Assembly (NCBI GenBank): GCA_001687465.1
Contig: LVLI01000930.1
Span: 1-29,281 of the forward strand
DNA: 29,281 nt
DNA from: Halocafeteria seosinensis
Taxonomy: Eukaryota > Sar > Bigyra > Bicosoecida
Direction of reading: 5' to 3'
Shown: positions 20,672 to 29,281 of the stretch, in pieces
Layout of the letters: every line of letters begins with the position of its first letter
Position numbering within the stretch: the stretch's first letter is position 1
Translations under genes and position numbers: made by a program
The notes under the pieces: generated by a model
Seen by the model: the letters and a program-made list of their open reading frames with translations, nothing else
The model's database searches: none
What the model was told of the DNA's origin: nothing

Positions 20672-22018
20672 CTATTCGTTCCAGCGTTGCCGGATCTGGC
20701 TCCTTATATCCTCAAGGAATAGAATCAAGTCGCGCGAGTCGATAATTACCGCTGCCCCAGGTAATCTCGGATGGTCTTCCGGAACTATTCCTTCTAGTAT
20801 GCCTACAGCCTTCGTAGATTCATGGACATCCACGACGGGGCCCCCACACATTCCCATTTCTAGGACACTATCCGTGGCAGCTAATCTTCTCAGAGGACGC
20901 GGGTCTTGCTTTCCTATCCTATCATGAGCAATATGCATTAAATCTTCATCTATAACCCTTCCTGAAAGTTGTATTCCAGCAACGTCTGCCCGTTGTGCGT
21001 GGGTAGAGTCATCTTTCATAGTGCTGGACTCGTTTGCTCCCTCATCTTCCTCTATAGTATTTAATAACCTATTGTTCCCTATATTTTGCTCTGGCTTTTC
21101 GGAAGTATTAACCAACTTGTCCAATTCCTTATTGAGCATATCATCGTACTCTTGGTCAGAAGCTCCTTGTAGTACTTGCCCTGGAACGACGAGCGGCCGC
21201 ATAACCGTTTCGTCCACTCCAGTTTCGGGNTTCCAACCGCCTCGGACAACATGCCCATGAAAATTATATTCCTGTGTAATTGTATCAGTAAAGCACGCAG
21301 ACAACACGATAAGTAAGTATGAAACAACCACGTACCCTGTTTCCGCGAGTACCAATGGGACCAAGTTCGAGCACGTCACAGTTGCAGTCATGTTGTTGTA
21401 GTGATTCTGAGAAGAGAAAATCATTGTCAACATGTAAGCACGTCACATCCCTGTACACAAGCAAACACAGGTTACTTTTGTAACTTTGCCTTCCAAGTTG
21501 TGGATTCTCGCGGCTAGGAATCCAAGAGGCACTTACTGAACTGGATGTCTGAACGTGTAGTGTGGATTATCACTTAGCGGGAACTGAAATACGATGTTGC
21601 CGTCGTTAGCATCTCGTAGTTCCACTGTGTACTTCATGTGCTCTTCACTGATGAACTGAATGAACTCGTAACCCTGCTCGGGAGGGTAATATTGGGGGAA
21701 TCGAAACGGATGCGTCACATGTTGCGACGTCAAAAAGTGTAATTTATTGAATGCTCCAAACGCGGGGGTTCCGTCCTCCGCCAAATTATCAGCGGGACTC
21801 TGCTCCAAGTCACTGCCGACAATGAAGGCCGAACTTCGACTCAGGGGTTCGTACTCCTCCATCCCCTGCTCTGGAACCCTAAAATGGGCGGTCAATGTCA
21901 GCACGGGGCGGTCCGCCGCCAGCGTCGACATCAAGCGATGGTACATGTATTTCCCGGGCAGAGCCCGGGGAACCAATCTGCTGATCATACCACAACTGAG
22001 AATGATCGGATGGCGCAT
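20672..22018 (-). CDS. trypsin-fold protein with Cys nucleophile
   Basis: Model on the minus strand: 22018-21537, 21450-21336 and 21271-20672. The introns are 86 and 64 bp and phase-consistent; 398 residues. The N-terminus (MRHPIILSCGMISRLVPRAL) is basic and hydrophobic with no acidic residues, so mitochondrial or plastid import is possible. Chymotrypsin-fold landmarks are present: LHFLTSQHVTHP with the likely catalytic His100, PVQDVTCLHVDND with Asp162, and EMGMCGGPVVD, where Cys341 stands in the GxSGGP nucleophile position. It is followed by AVGILEGIVPEDHP, a typical last-strand segment. A roughly 90-residue acidic insert (about 235-325) separates the last two landmarks. The product may be a Cys-nucleophile protease or an inactive one. 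One codon (residue 213) contains the ambiguous base n. The gene is convergent with the giant CH-domain gene. Confidence 0.85.
21230..21230. other. ambiguous base in the sequence
   Basis: A single n occurs in exon 3 of the trypsin-fold gene. The codon is AAn, so the residue is Asn or Lys; the frame is not affected. Confidence 0.99.
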
Positions 22019-22047
22019 GCAAGGACAATTCGGGACGATAATGGAGA

Positions 22048-22480
22048 CTACACTACTACCACAGTAGTTCCGTCGTGTGAAGGTGGGCAGTTTTGTTTTG
22101 TGAAGTTACCAAGAGTTGGTGAGAGTCTACAGGGCAACGGTTTGGTCAAATCATCTCTTATAATGTTTGTAGTTCTTCCGTTTACGACGCGAAAGTGGAT
22201 GTCGGCTAAGCCGGGTTCGCTGAAATCTACCACCGCCACAGAAGTACGTACTGCAACAGGATGTCAAGTGTTACCTTCTTGGTGTGAGTTCGAAAATCGC
22301 GACGCGAACTTCGGGACGATGTTTTTGGATAGGACACTTTCCATCCATCGAATAATTTCCAGATGGCATACAGTACATCTCTCTCCATTTTTGCAACAAC
22401 GTACAAGCACCTCTTTCGAAAAATTCGAAACGATGCAATTTTTGACGGCGTTCATACAACAAATTGGAGGCATTCACCGT
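22048..22480 (-). pseudogene. possible mL43-like frame, apparently broken
   Basis: On the minus strand, a frame open from 22480 to 22275 (ERRQKLHRFEFFERG ... HRPEVRVAIFELTPR) joins in phase, across a 55-bp GT-AG intron (22274-22220), to 22219-22048 (SEPGLADIHFRVVNGRTTN onward). The order resembles the L51/S25/CI-B8 domain of mitoribosomal protein mL43: a QKL strand, a G-rich turn, a PEVRV strand, then a strand ending in NGR. The match is weak, and the usual C-terminal SVQGxW block is not seen. Upstream, the same frame is closed by TGA at 22483-22481 with no ATG or acceptor to rescue it. A better N-terminal continuation (FLRRSLNGECLQFVV) lies in another frame, one base out. It could be a pseudogene, a draft error, a frameshifted gene or coincidence. 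Confidence 0.28.
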
Positions 22481-22616
22481 TCAGCGAACGTCGTAAGAAT
22501 TTTCGTATCGGGGTGTTGTCATATACGGAATCGTACGTTGCCTCGACATGTATGCGTCTAGGAGACTCGGCCTACTGGTATTTAGCTTCACGCACGTAGT
22601 GTACGGGTTAGTTAAT

Positions 22617-22657
22617 ACACACACATATGTGACAGATAGCCCACCGGCCGGGGAGTT
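22617..22657 (+). repeat. dispersed repeat, copy 2
   Basis: This copy matches 393-433 at 39 of 41 positions in the same orientation, 22 kb away. Outside the block I find no extended similarity. Confidence 0.75.
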
Positions 22658-22901
22658 TTGGCCTACCAGTTTACGACTAGGCAGGAGGCCTTCGTTTCTT
22701 CCAGGTACAGCAAAACGTGTGTATGTAACAGCCAAGTCTCGCGAAATCATAAGGACTGACTGGTTGGCGCAATGCATCAACCTAGTTACGACCTAAAGAT
22801 ACTTCTGTTGGTCAACGCAAGGTAAAAGTAAAGAGAGGAGAGATAGTGGTCTCTTTTGCAATTGCTTTGTTACTATTTCGTTACCGAGCAGTTCTAACTA
22901 T

Positions 22902-25900
22902 CTATGAGACACACACAGGGGTGCCTCCTTTCTCCGTTTCTGCGTCTGAAGAGTTATGCATGCTGCGAGGGGGTCTAGCTGGTATCGGCTGCCACACAGG
23001 GTCGGGCGAAAGTTGACTGTTCAGCGTTTGAATGACAACACAGGGAACATGCTGGTTCCTCGCTCCTTCACATAGAGCGCCGAAACAAGTTGACCGGTAT
23101 AGTTCTTCCAAGTCGATACTGACAAGAGAGGAGTGAATAAACATGTTTGCTTCCTTCGAGTAGTGAAAAGGGATGTCAGGTAGAGCAGGGTATAACTCGG
23201 TCAAAGGTATGGTTTCCTGTGCTTTGACAAGCAGTTGCAGCTGTTGCTTCTCGTCGACACTACTCCACGGCATCTCTCCCGCTGAGTTCGAACGGATGAG
23301 TACCACATGCTTAAATGAATCCATCGCATTTGCTACACCGTTACAAGGAAGAAGTAAGGTAAGTGAGGATCGAAGCGTAGGAAATCGCCAGTTTTCAGAT
23401 ATGTTCATGTTCTGGGAGACAAGTCTGGAGATAGTAACCTTAAGCATCGAACTGCTTATTTCCGAGCTCTCCCGATTCTGACAATTAAAGTATTGAGTCT
23501 GTATACTGAAGTCTTTTTCCGCGGGAAGGACGTCTCCAAAAAGCGCCTTAACCATGGCAGATTTTATCAGCGGAAATGCGTTGTTCCACGAAGGCGGAAG
23601 TCTTAGGACGAACTGACCGTGAACCGAACGATGGGTGATCTGGCGCTGTTCAACAAACGCCTTTCTGGCATTGCACTGATCACCGAACAACGGACGTATT
23701 TTTGGCAAACGCGAACACTTGTGCTCATTCAATGAAGAAAGATCGAATTTTGGCAACGACATGAACTCTCCTTGAAATGCCATCTTGTGTTCAACACCTT
23801 CATCTGGCTCGTCGTTGTCCCTCAGAGGCCTTGTAGAGTGAAGCAGCTTCTGCATACTCTGAATTGGCAATGAAGGGAGAGACGTCCCTTCTTCGGCTTG
23901 ATTTGAAGATCCCCCTGTGTAAGTGTAGTCGCCAGGCTTGTGTGAAGCGACATCCTTGCTTACGCTTAGATTGCTGTGCTGTTGAACGATGCTTTGTATA
24001 CCAGCAAAGAAATGTTCACCGTCTAATTGTTCCACAGGCTTCCGGAACGTGCTACGCTGTAGGGACTCTCGAACTGGGACAAGACCGAGAGTACTCTTAT
24101 ATCCTTTGCAAGAAGGACCCAGTCGCTCAGTTACATCAGCAGCTGATGTTTGAGACTGAAAGCGAGGTGAAACAGTTACCCTTACTTGGCTGGCGGCGGA
24201 AGACGATGATTTCTTCCTCGGCTTTCTTTTCTGAGGCCTTTCTTCTCTTTCAAACATCTCGTAATCCTCCTCCTCCTCCTCTTCATCTTCCTCTACCTCT
24301 TCCATCGATAGATCCGGTTCTGCCTCGGCAGCATCATCTTCTTCGGGAACTGGCTCAAATTCGTCATCTTCTTCATCGTCTTTTTTCTTGCGGCGTTTTG
24401 TCGGTTTCTGAAGTGCAGCTTCTTCCGGCCTCTCCTTAGCCTTAGGTACACCCAGGGCAGTCTGAACTTCATCAATCTTTTCTTCATAACCCAATCCCAG
24501 CTTTTCCATGTATCCTTTAATCACTACCTGCTGGTGCCACTGACCCTCTGCCTTCTTTCGATACTTTTCTGCCTGTTTGACGATATCTCTCGATGACTTA
24601 TCCGTATCCGTATGAGGGCCATTAAACGCCAAGGCATTATCAAACACGAGAAACAGATCCTCATACACTTCACCAAAATTCGTGTACTTGTCATTCCTCA
24701 CTTTTTCTTCGATCTCTTCAAGGCAAATTGGCCTGGAGACTACTTTGAGATACTCATCCTTTATGCCGGGATAGTTTTCCAGCACCGGCTTCTTAAACAC
24801 CGTCGCCCGATCGTCACTTAGGAATGTATTTACAATTTCCGCTACGCTATCTTGCGCATGCTGCAAGTTTGTCCAGGGCTCGGAGTGGACACCCCTCCTC
24901 ATTTCCTCTCGTAGTGCTTCCCTGCGTTCGACGGCATGCGGATCCCACCAAATTTCAGCTGTCTCGAGGAAGAGCTTTTGCACCATCTCCTTGACGTACA
25001 TCGCAATGAATGAATAGGACCGTTCAACCGTCAAGGCAGCTGGAGGTTGGTTCCCCTGTTCATCCGCCCAAAACGTTAGAAAGTTGTCTAAGACAGTTTT
25101 GACTTCCTTAAAAAACTCATCCGGGTGATCGAAGCCTGGTGTATAAGAAGTGCCAGCTCCTTTAGCAGATTTATGATTTCGTCCAACAAGCTTCTTTTCC
25201 ACGTTCTCGAGAGAATATACGTGAACGGACTCAACAGATTCTCCTAATGAATTGGTTTTGAATGTACTGTATCTCCATTGCTTTCCGACTCGTGCGTCAA
25301 ATTTAGCAATTTGTTGCTGAAGTTGTTGGCCAACATAGTGCTCCGTAAGCTGGTAGTTCCACAGTTTGCTTACCACGAAATTAACAGGCGCTGTTTGTAA
25401 TTGCCTCAGCGTCTTTCGACAAAGGGAGACCCACTTGTTTGAGACATAATAGTGCTCGTGGACAATCCACCGACCGAAATGGTCCCTTACCCCGGGGACG
25501 TCAGCATCCTTCTTAGCTTTGGGTGCTTCAGCTTTATTGTTTACGGCTGAAAACTGCACTCGTTTCTGTTTTGTATGGGGGGTTTTCGGTTGGTATAGCT
25601 CTTCCTCATCATCACTGTCGTACAGTTTCTTGAACGACCTCTTCGCTGCACGCTTCCTTTCGTACGAGAATTTTAACGTTACGGCAGGCCCCTTCATTTT
25701 CTCCCTCAGTTGTTCCTTAAAATGTGACTCCACATGTTCAACTGCCGAGAGTAGGGTCTCATGCGATGCTATGCTTTCCTGCTTTAGGTATGCCCGCATG
25801 CTTTCAAAGATGCGTTGTATATCAACCGCAACATCCCTGACATTATCATATCTATCCTGCTCCAGTTTATTCAAAATGCCCTTCAAAAATAGCGGCTTCC

Positions 25901-28373
25901 CGCATATTTCGGAAAACCGGGGAAATCTCCTTTCGGGTGGGAAGTCTGCTAAGAGCTTTCCTGCTTCTATAGGCGAATGGTTAATCTGGGTTTCGTATTC
26001 GATAAGCGAATACAACAAATCCAGTAAAGCTTCTTTATTCTTTTCCCCGTTTTCTCCATGAAGACTAAGCTTTTCCTGAGAAAGTCCCCCCAAAATTGTG
26101 TCTACCACACCGTCCTCCTGCTTCAGCGGCTTGATCTTAAGGGTGGGGGTGGCCGACGCTTCCTTGGTGGACGACACTGGCAGTGAGATAGACAACTTAC
26201 TGCTTGGGCTCTTATTGCCTGCGAGAGTAGGTATAGCTTGCTTCTGCATTTTTTGGCTTGATCCCTGCTTTGAGACTTGTGCGTTTTCCATCGGAGTACT
26301 AACACTGCTAGCCGCGCTTTGCTTCCGGAGCGATGTAGTCGTTGGAGAGTTCTTCTTAGACAAATCACCAGGCGACAGTCGGACCTTCTTATCTTTGGTC
26401 TTTCTCGGTGCCCCGGCCTCCTTTTGAGATTTCGGCGTGCCCTTTTTGGCGTCCTTCGCAGACGTAGACCGTTGTGATTTTACCCCTCCCCCAGGGGTAC
26501 GTACCTCCTTCGATGTGGAGCCTTCGATAGGGGTCCGCACGTATTGCTCTGTCGGGAAGTCCTCCCCATATGCCGAAATGACATCCTCCATCGACTCTCC
26601 GAGATACTCCTTACACAGTTGGTCAATCTTAACCTCAATTCTGTTGGCAATGGGTATTAATTCAGAGCCGCCCGGATAGTATGCCTTGATTGCTCGAGGA
26701 CCGATTAGCAGGTCCCTGACGAATTGTCCGGGGTTTACGTACTGTCCACTATACAACTTTCTACACACTCTGGCTACCCATTGCTGCCGCTTTATTCTTT
26801 TATGATAGTCGCTTGCGACACCGTAGGTCTTCGGAGGCCAAGCGATATAAAACACCAAAACCTTTTTCTGCTTGTCCTCAGTGTCTCTAATATTTAGCAA
26901 CGCTTCCATCATGGATACACATTTATCATGTTTGTCCATGTGAGGAATCCTCACACCGTCTCTATGCGCCAGGCTGCGGAAGAACTCAAACAGTTCACCT
27001 TACGTTTGACATGCTCACTACCCAGCATCGCATCTTACCCTTCTTGAACGAGTAGGCCCTCGAACCACTTGTACTCCTCCAAGAATTCTTTCCGTGGTTG
27101 AGTATAATAATTGTAGTTATACTCAATCGCGTTGAAATACATTTGACGGACCAAAGAAACATAGTCATCCAAACGACTCACTTGCCCAACTTCAATCCGT
27201 CTCTGCACCAAAATTTTTGAAATGGGGAGCGTCATGCAAGTAGTCCTCCAATGAAAAACCGATAGTCACGTACACCAATCTCTCTTAGCCACATGGGACT
27301 TTTAATGATGTCATTGTAATAAGGCAGAAGGCCTTCCTTAGGTTGAGGAACAGGCTTCTCCATTAAGTATTCCTTGGATGCAGGCCGCTCTTTGACGAGA
27401 CGATGAAGTTTGCGAATAGTCTCCAAATCATCTGCGGAAGGCATATAGCAGATGTGAGTACACTGCTGTGGGACAGAATGCAAGCAAAGAACATACCGTT
27501 TTGTGTGCCTCGATGCACAGACTGTGAGTCTGTGCAGACGGAACTAGTATGTGTACTTGGTTGAGTGTTTGCGCCTAGAATGGAGTTTCCAGACGTTCTG
27601 GTGTTCCCAACACCCGGAGTCGCAGCTGAAGCCGAACCTTGGGTGTGCTGTGTTGGCGGCTTGTTCCCGGAAGAGTTGCCCCCAGGCTCGGCCTTATTCA
27701 CGTTCTGGAGCGACATGGCAGTGTTTGCCCCAGCAGTCGACATGCAGTGGCCATTTTTCTGCTGCTCGGATTGTGACGTAGAGGTAGATGACACAGCCGT
27801 CGTCATCGTATCCCGGGTACTTTGCGGGATTGATGTATCACTGGATGTGGCTATCGGAGTGGAATTCAACTTTATCTTGGGAAACGATGCTCGTTCACTC
27901 CCACTAGAGCTTTGTTGTGTTGTTTCCGCTGACGACGATATACTACTTGTATCATTCGAAGAAGGCGGCACAGTGGTGGTAGACTTTGGGGAGGTGAACT
28001 TGAACACCAGTTTTTTCGAGGCCTCTGGTGCTGCTACTGAAGAGGACTGCTCCGTCTGCTGCCCGTATGATTCGTCTTCAGTCTGCTCGTCTGTAAAGCC
28101 ATTTGCTGTGTCCTCTTCACCCTCTTCATAATAGCCGTCTTCTTCTTCCTCCGGATAGTTGTCATATTCCTCTCCATATTCCTCTTCTCCTTCTCCACTC
28201 ACGCCTCCTGTCTGTCTCCCATCATCTACATACGTATCCTCAGCTGTGTGGTCATCTACATAACCTTCATCTTGGGACGATAATGCGTGCTCGTTTTTAT
28301 TATCCCGGGTGGAGGAGGGAGCTGAGGCAAAAGCCCCCACTTTAAAGGACAACTTTGGACGCGATTGGTCCAT
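22902..28373 (-). CDS. polybromo-like four-bromodomain chromatin protein
   Basis: Model on the minus strand: 28373-27497, 27431-27274, 27202-27039 and 26973-22902. The introns are 65, 71 and 65 bp, all GT-AG and in phase; 1,756 residues. About 1-292 is acidic, then Ser/Thr-rich, with KLVFKFTSPKS. Bromodomain 1 (about 293-400) spans exons 2 and 3 and has YNDIIKSPMWLREIGRRIEV and QMYFNAIEYN. Bromodomain-like folds follow at about 410-525, 710-826 and 1096-1216; the last has LVFDNALAFNGP. A charged KRRKKKDDEEDDEFE region (about 1250-1330) probably carries nuclear localisation signals. The C-terminal 400 residues are unassigned. Several bromodomains in one chain is the layout of polybromo/RSC subunits of SWI/SNF remodellers, which bind acetylated histones; the complex here is inferred. 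Exon 4 alone could be mistaken for a gene, but exon phases tie it to exons 1-3. Confidence 0.9.
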
Positions 28374-29281
28374 TGTGCATGGCTAACACACACCCAAACA
28401 CAATCCAAGGAGACAAAAATGCCAATTCGTCCTTATAATGCTACCACACTAACAATCCATACCCCTTTCACTGGTATGTGGTTCTGTATGAAGTCAATCA
28501 ACTAAGTCCCAGGAAAGTTTGCTGTGTTCATTCAATCCGAACTTCATTGGTGGTCCAATGGTGGACAAAATTCTTGCCAAATAATTGGCCCAAATTGCTG
28601 GGATGCAAGTTACCCAAAGCCGTATGTGTTTCCTAGCAATTTTATTCCATATTTAGAGACGAAACGCATTCATCAATGCAGTGGCTTAATTGATGGATCA
28701 ATGATGATTGCATTCCAGAAAACGAGAGGCCTCGGGAAAGAGAACCACTGGTACCGGTACTGTCTTCATCTGTGTCAAACCATTTCATGTTTTGTTAGAG
28801 GAGCCGTGCTACATTCTGGTAGGTAGCGTTGCGCAGCTTGCGCTTTGTTTAAACTTTCGTTCATGATCCAGCTACGAGTCAGAATTTCCAGTTGAACGGC
28901 GAGTTCCCTCCAGCGAACAGGCATTAAACTCGTATGTATCATATGAGAGAGGTGGTGGTCAGTATGGCTAAATACCGAGTGAAAGGTATCTGGCACATGG
29001 TCTGCTACAGTGACTACCTTGTAGACCATTAGTACGGTCACACACCGGCCACAGTTCGCGCCGCGAAGCCTGGCCTACACGATAATGCTGCAACCGGTCT
29101 TGGCGTTGGCGCCGCTGTGGCAGGCTCAGGGGCTTCTCCTGCCAGACTGAGCCTTGTCGGTACCTCTGACATTGTGGGCGCAGGCATGGCTCCTCCCCCG
29201 ATGCCTCCTGAGCTTAACCAGTGCTGTGTTCCCTCACGGCGCATGTCAGCAAGGCTGCAGGAACAGCGGGCCCGTCGCTGC
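28374..29281. other. upstream region of bromodomain gene, mostly noncoding
   Basis: 28374 to about 29030 has no recognisable gene. Short open frames at 28524-28826 (+) and 28775-29041 (-) have no familiar motifs. The promoter of the bromodomain gene should lie just after 28374. From about 29040 the sequence turns markedly G+C-rich and stays open on the plus strand to the window end. Confidence 0.45.
29033..29281 (+). CDS. G+C-rich open frame truncated by window edge
   Basis: The frame opens after a TAG at 29030-29032 and runs to the last base, at least 83 codons. It is rich in Ala, Gly and Pro (GLGVGAAVAGSGASPARL, MAPPPMPPELNQCC) and ends with a basic RRMSARLQEQRARR stretch. No ATG precedes 29172, so an upstream exon or a later start is needed. 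The base composition differs sharply from the rest of the window, as for inserted DNA. The Pro-rich to basic 'RRxSARL' transition recalls linkers in copia-type polyproteins, but this is only a resemblance. A minus-strand open frame overlaps it. Confidence 0.22.

Larger units (their letters stand above)
22019..22901. other. gap between trypsin-fold and bromodomain genes
   Basis: This 883-bp interval must hold the promoter of the trypsin-fold gene and the 3' end of the bromodomain gene, both on the minus strand. It also holds the doubtful mL43-like frame and copy 2 of the dispersed repeat. Frames are unusually open on both strands between about 22050 and 22560, which suggests present or past coding capacity. 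Confidence 0.5.

Noticed and set aside
22271-22473. Third minus-strand frame (ATG 22473) read as the mL43-like protein
   Set aside because: It would need a 24-nt intron to reach the NGR segment. The alternative frame joins with a 55-bp intron and a better acceptor.
26952-26954. Start of the bromodomain gene at GTG 26954
   Set aside because: There is no ATG. The frame continues upstream to an AG acceptor at 26974 that joins in phase to exons encoding the first bromodomain.
28775-29041. 88-codon minus-strand open frame
   Set aside because: It has no motif, no ATG at its reported start, and no splice partner I could support.

Overview
The window reads as nuclear DNA of a eukaryote with a compact genome. 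Genes lie close together on both strands and are split by short GT-AG introns. About 25 introns can be placed by reading frame and family conservation, most of them 60-86 bp. Base composition is mid-range. Recognisable proteins are eukaryotic: the ribosome biogenesis factor NIP7, PYROXD1, a multi-bromodomain chromatin protein and a plastin-type calponin-homology protein. Long serine-rich and acidic disordered stretches are common. A protist or alga is the likeliest source. I cannot name the lineage from sequence alone. One ambiguous base (n at 21230) shows this is draft sequence.

Layout. 1-942 is intergenic, with a hairpin, a perfect 32-bp direct repeat and one copy of a dispersed repeat. 943-1423 (-) is a tentative small two-exon gene. 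1626-2715 (+) is a seven-exon DsbA-like thioredoxin-fold protein. 3302-5071 (+) is an unrecognised multi-pass membrane protein. 5755-6604 (-) is NIP7 in four exons, 180 residues. 6931-9021 (+) is PYROXD1 in five exons. Its stop overlaps, on the other strand, the stop of 9009-11621 (-), a disordered coiled-coil protein with a 51-bp tandem repeat. 12253-20616 (+) is a giant six-exon cytoskeletal-type protein of 2,682 residues, with Sfi1-like motifs, a plastin-type CH domain broken by very long insertions, and EF-hand-like segments. 20672-22018 (-) is a trypsin-fold protein with Cys at the nucleophile position. 22048-22480 (-) holds a weak mitoribosomal mL43-like frame that looks broken. 22902-28373 (-) is a four-bromodomain, polybromo-like protein of 1,756 residues. 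28374-29281 is mostly noncoding and ends in a G+C-rich open frame cut by the window edge.

How the genes relate. No pathway unites the window; these are mostly housekeeping genes packed tightly. Two arrangements stand out. The genes at 11621 (-) and 12253 (+) are divergent and share an in-frame N-terminal LRRGRS motif, which is still visible in the DNA. The convergent pairs at 9009-9021 and 20617-20671 are so tight that their mature transcripts must overlap or nearly overlap. Exon boundaries were derived by hand from frame, splice consensus and recalled family features; none was tested against transcripts or database searches.
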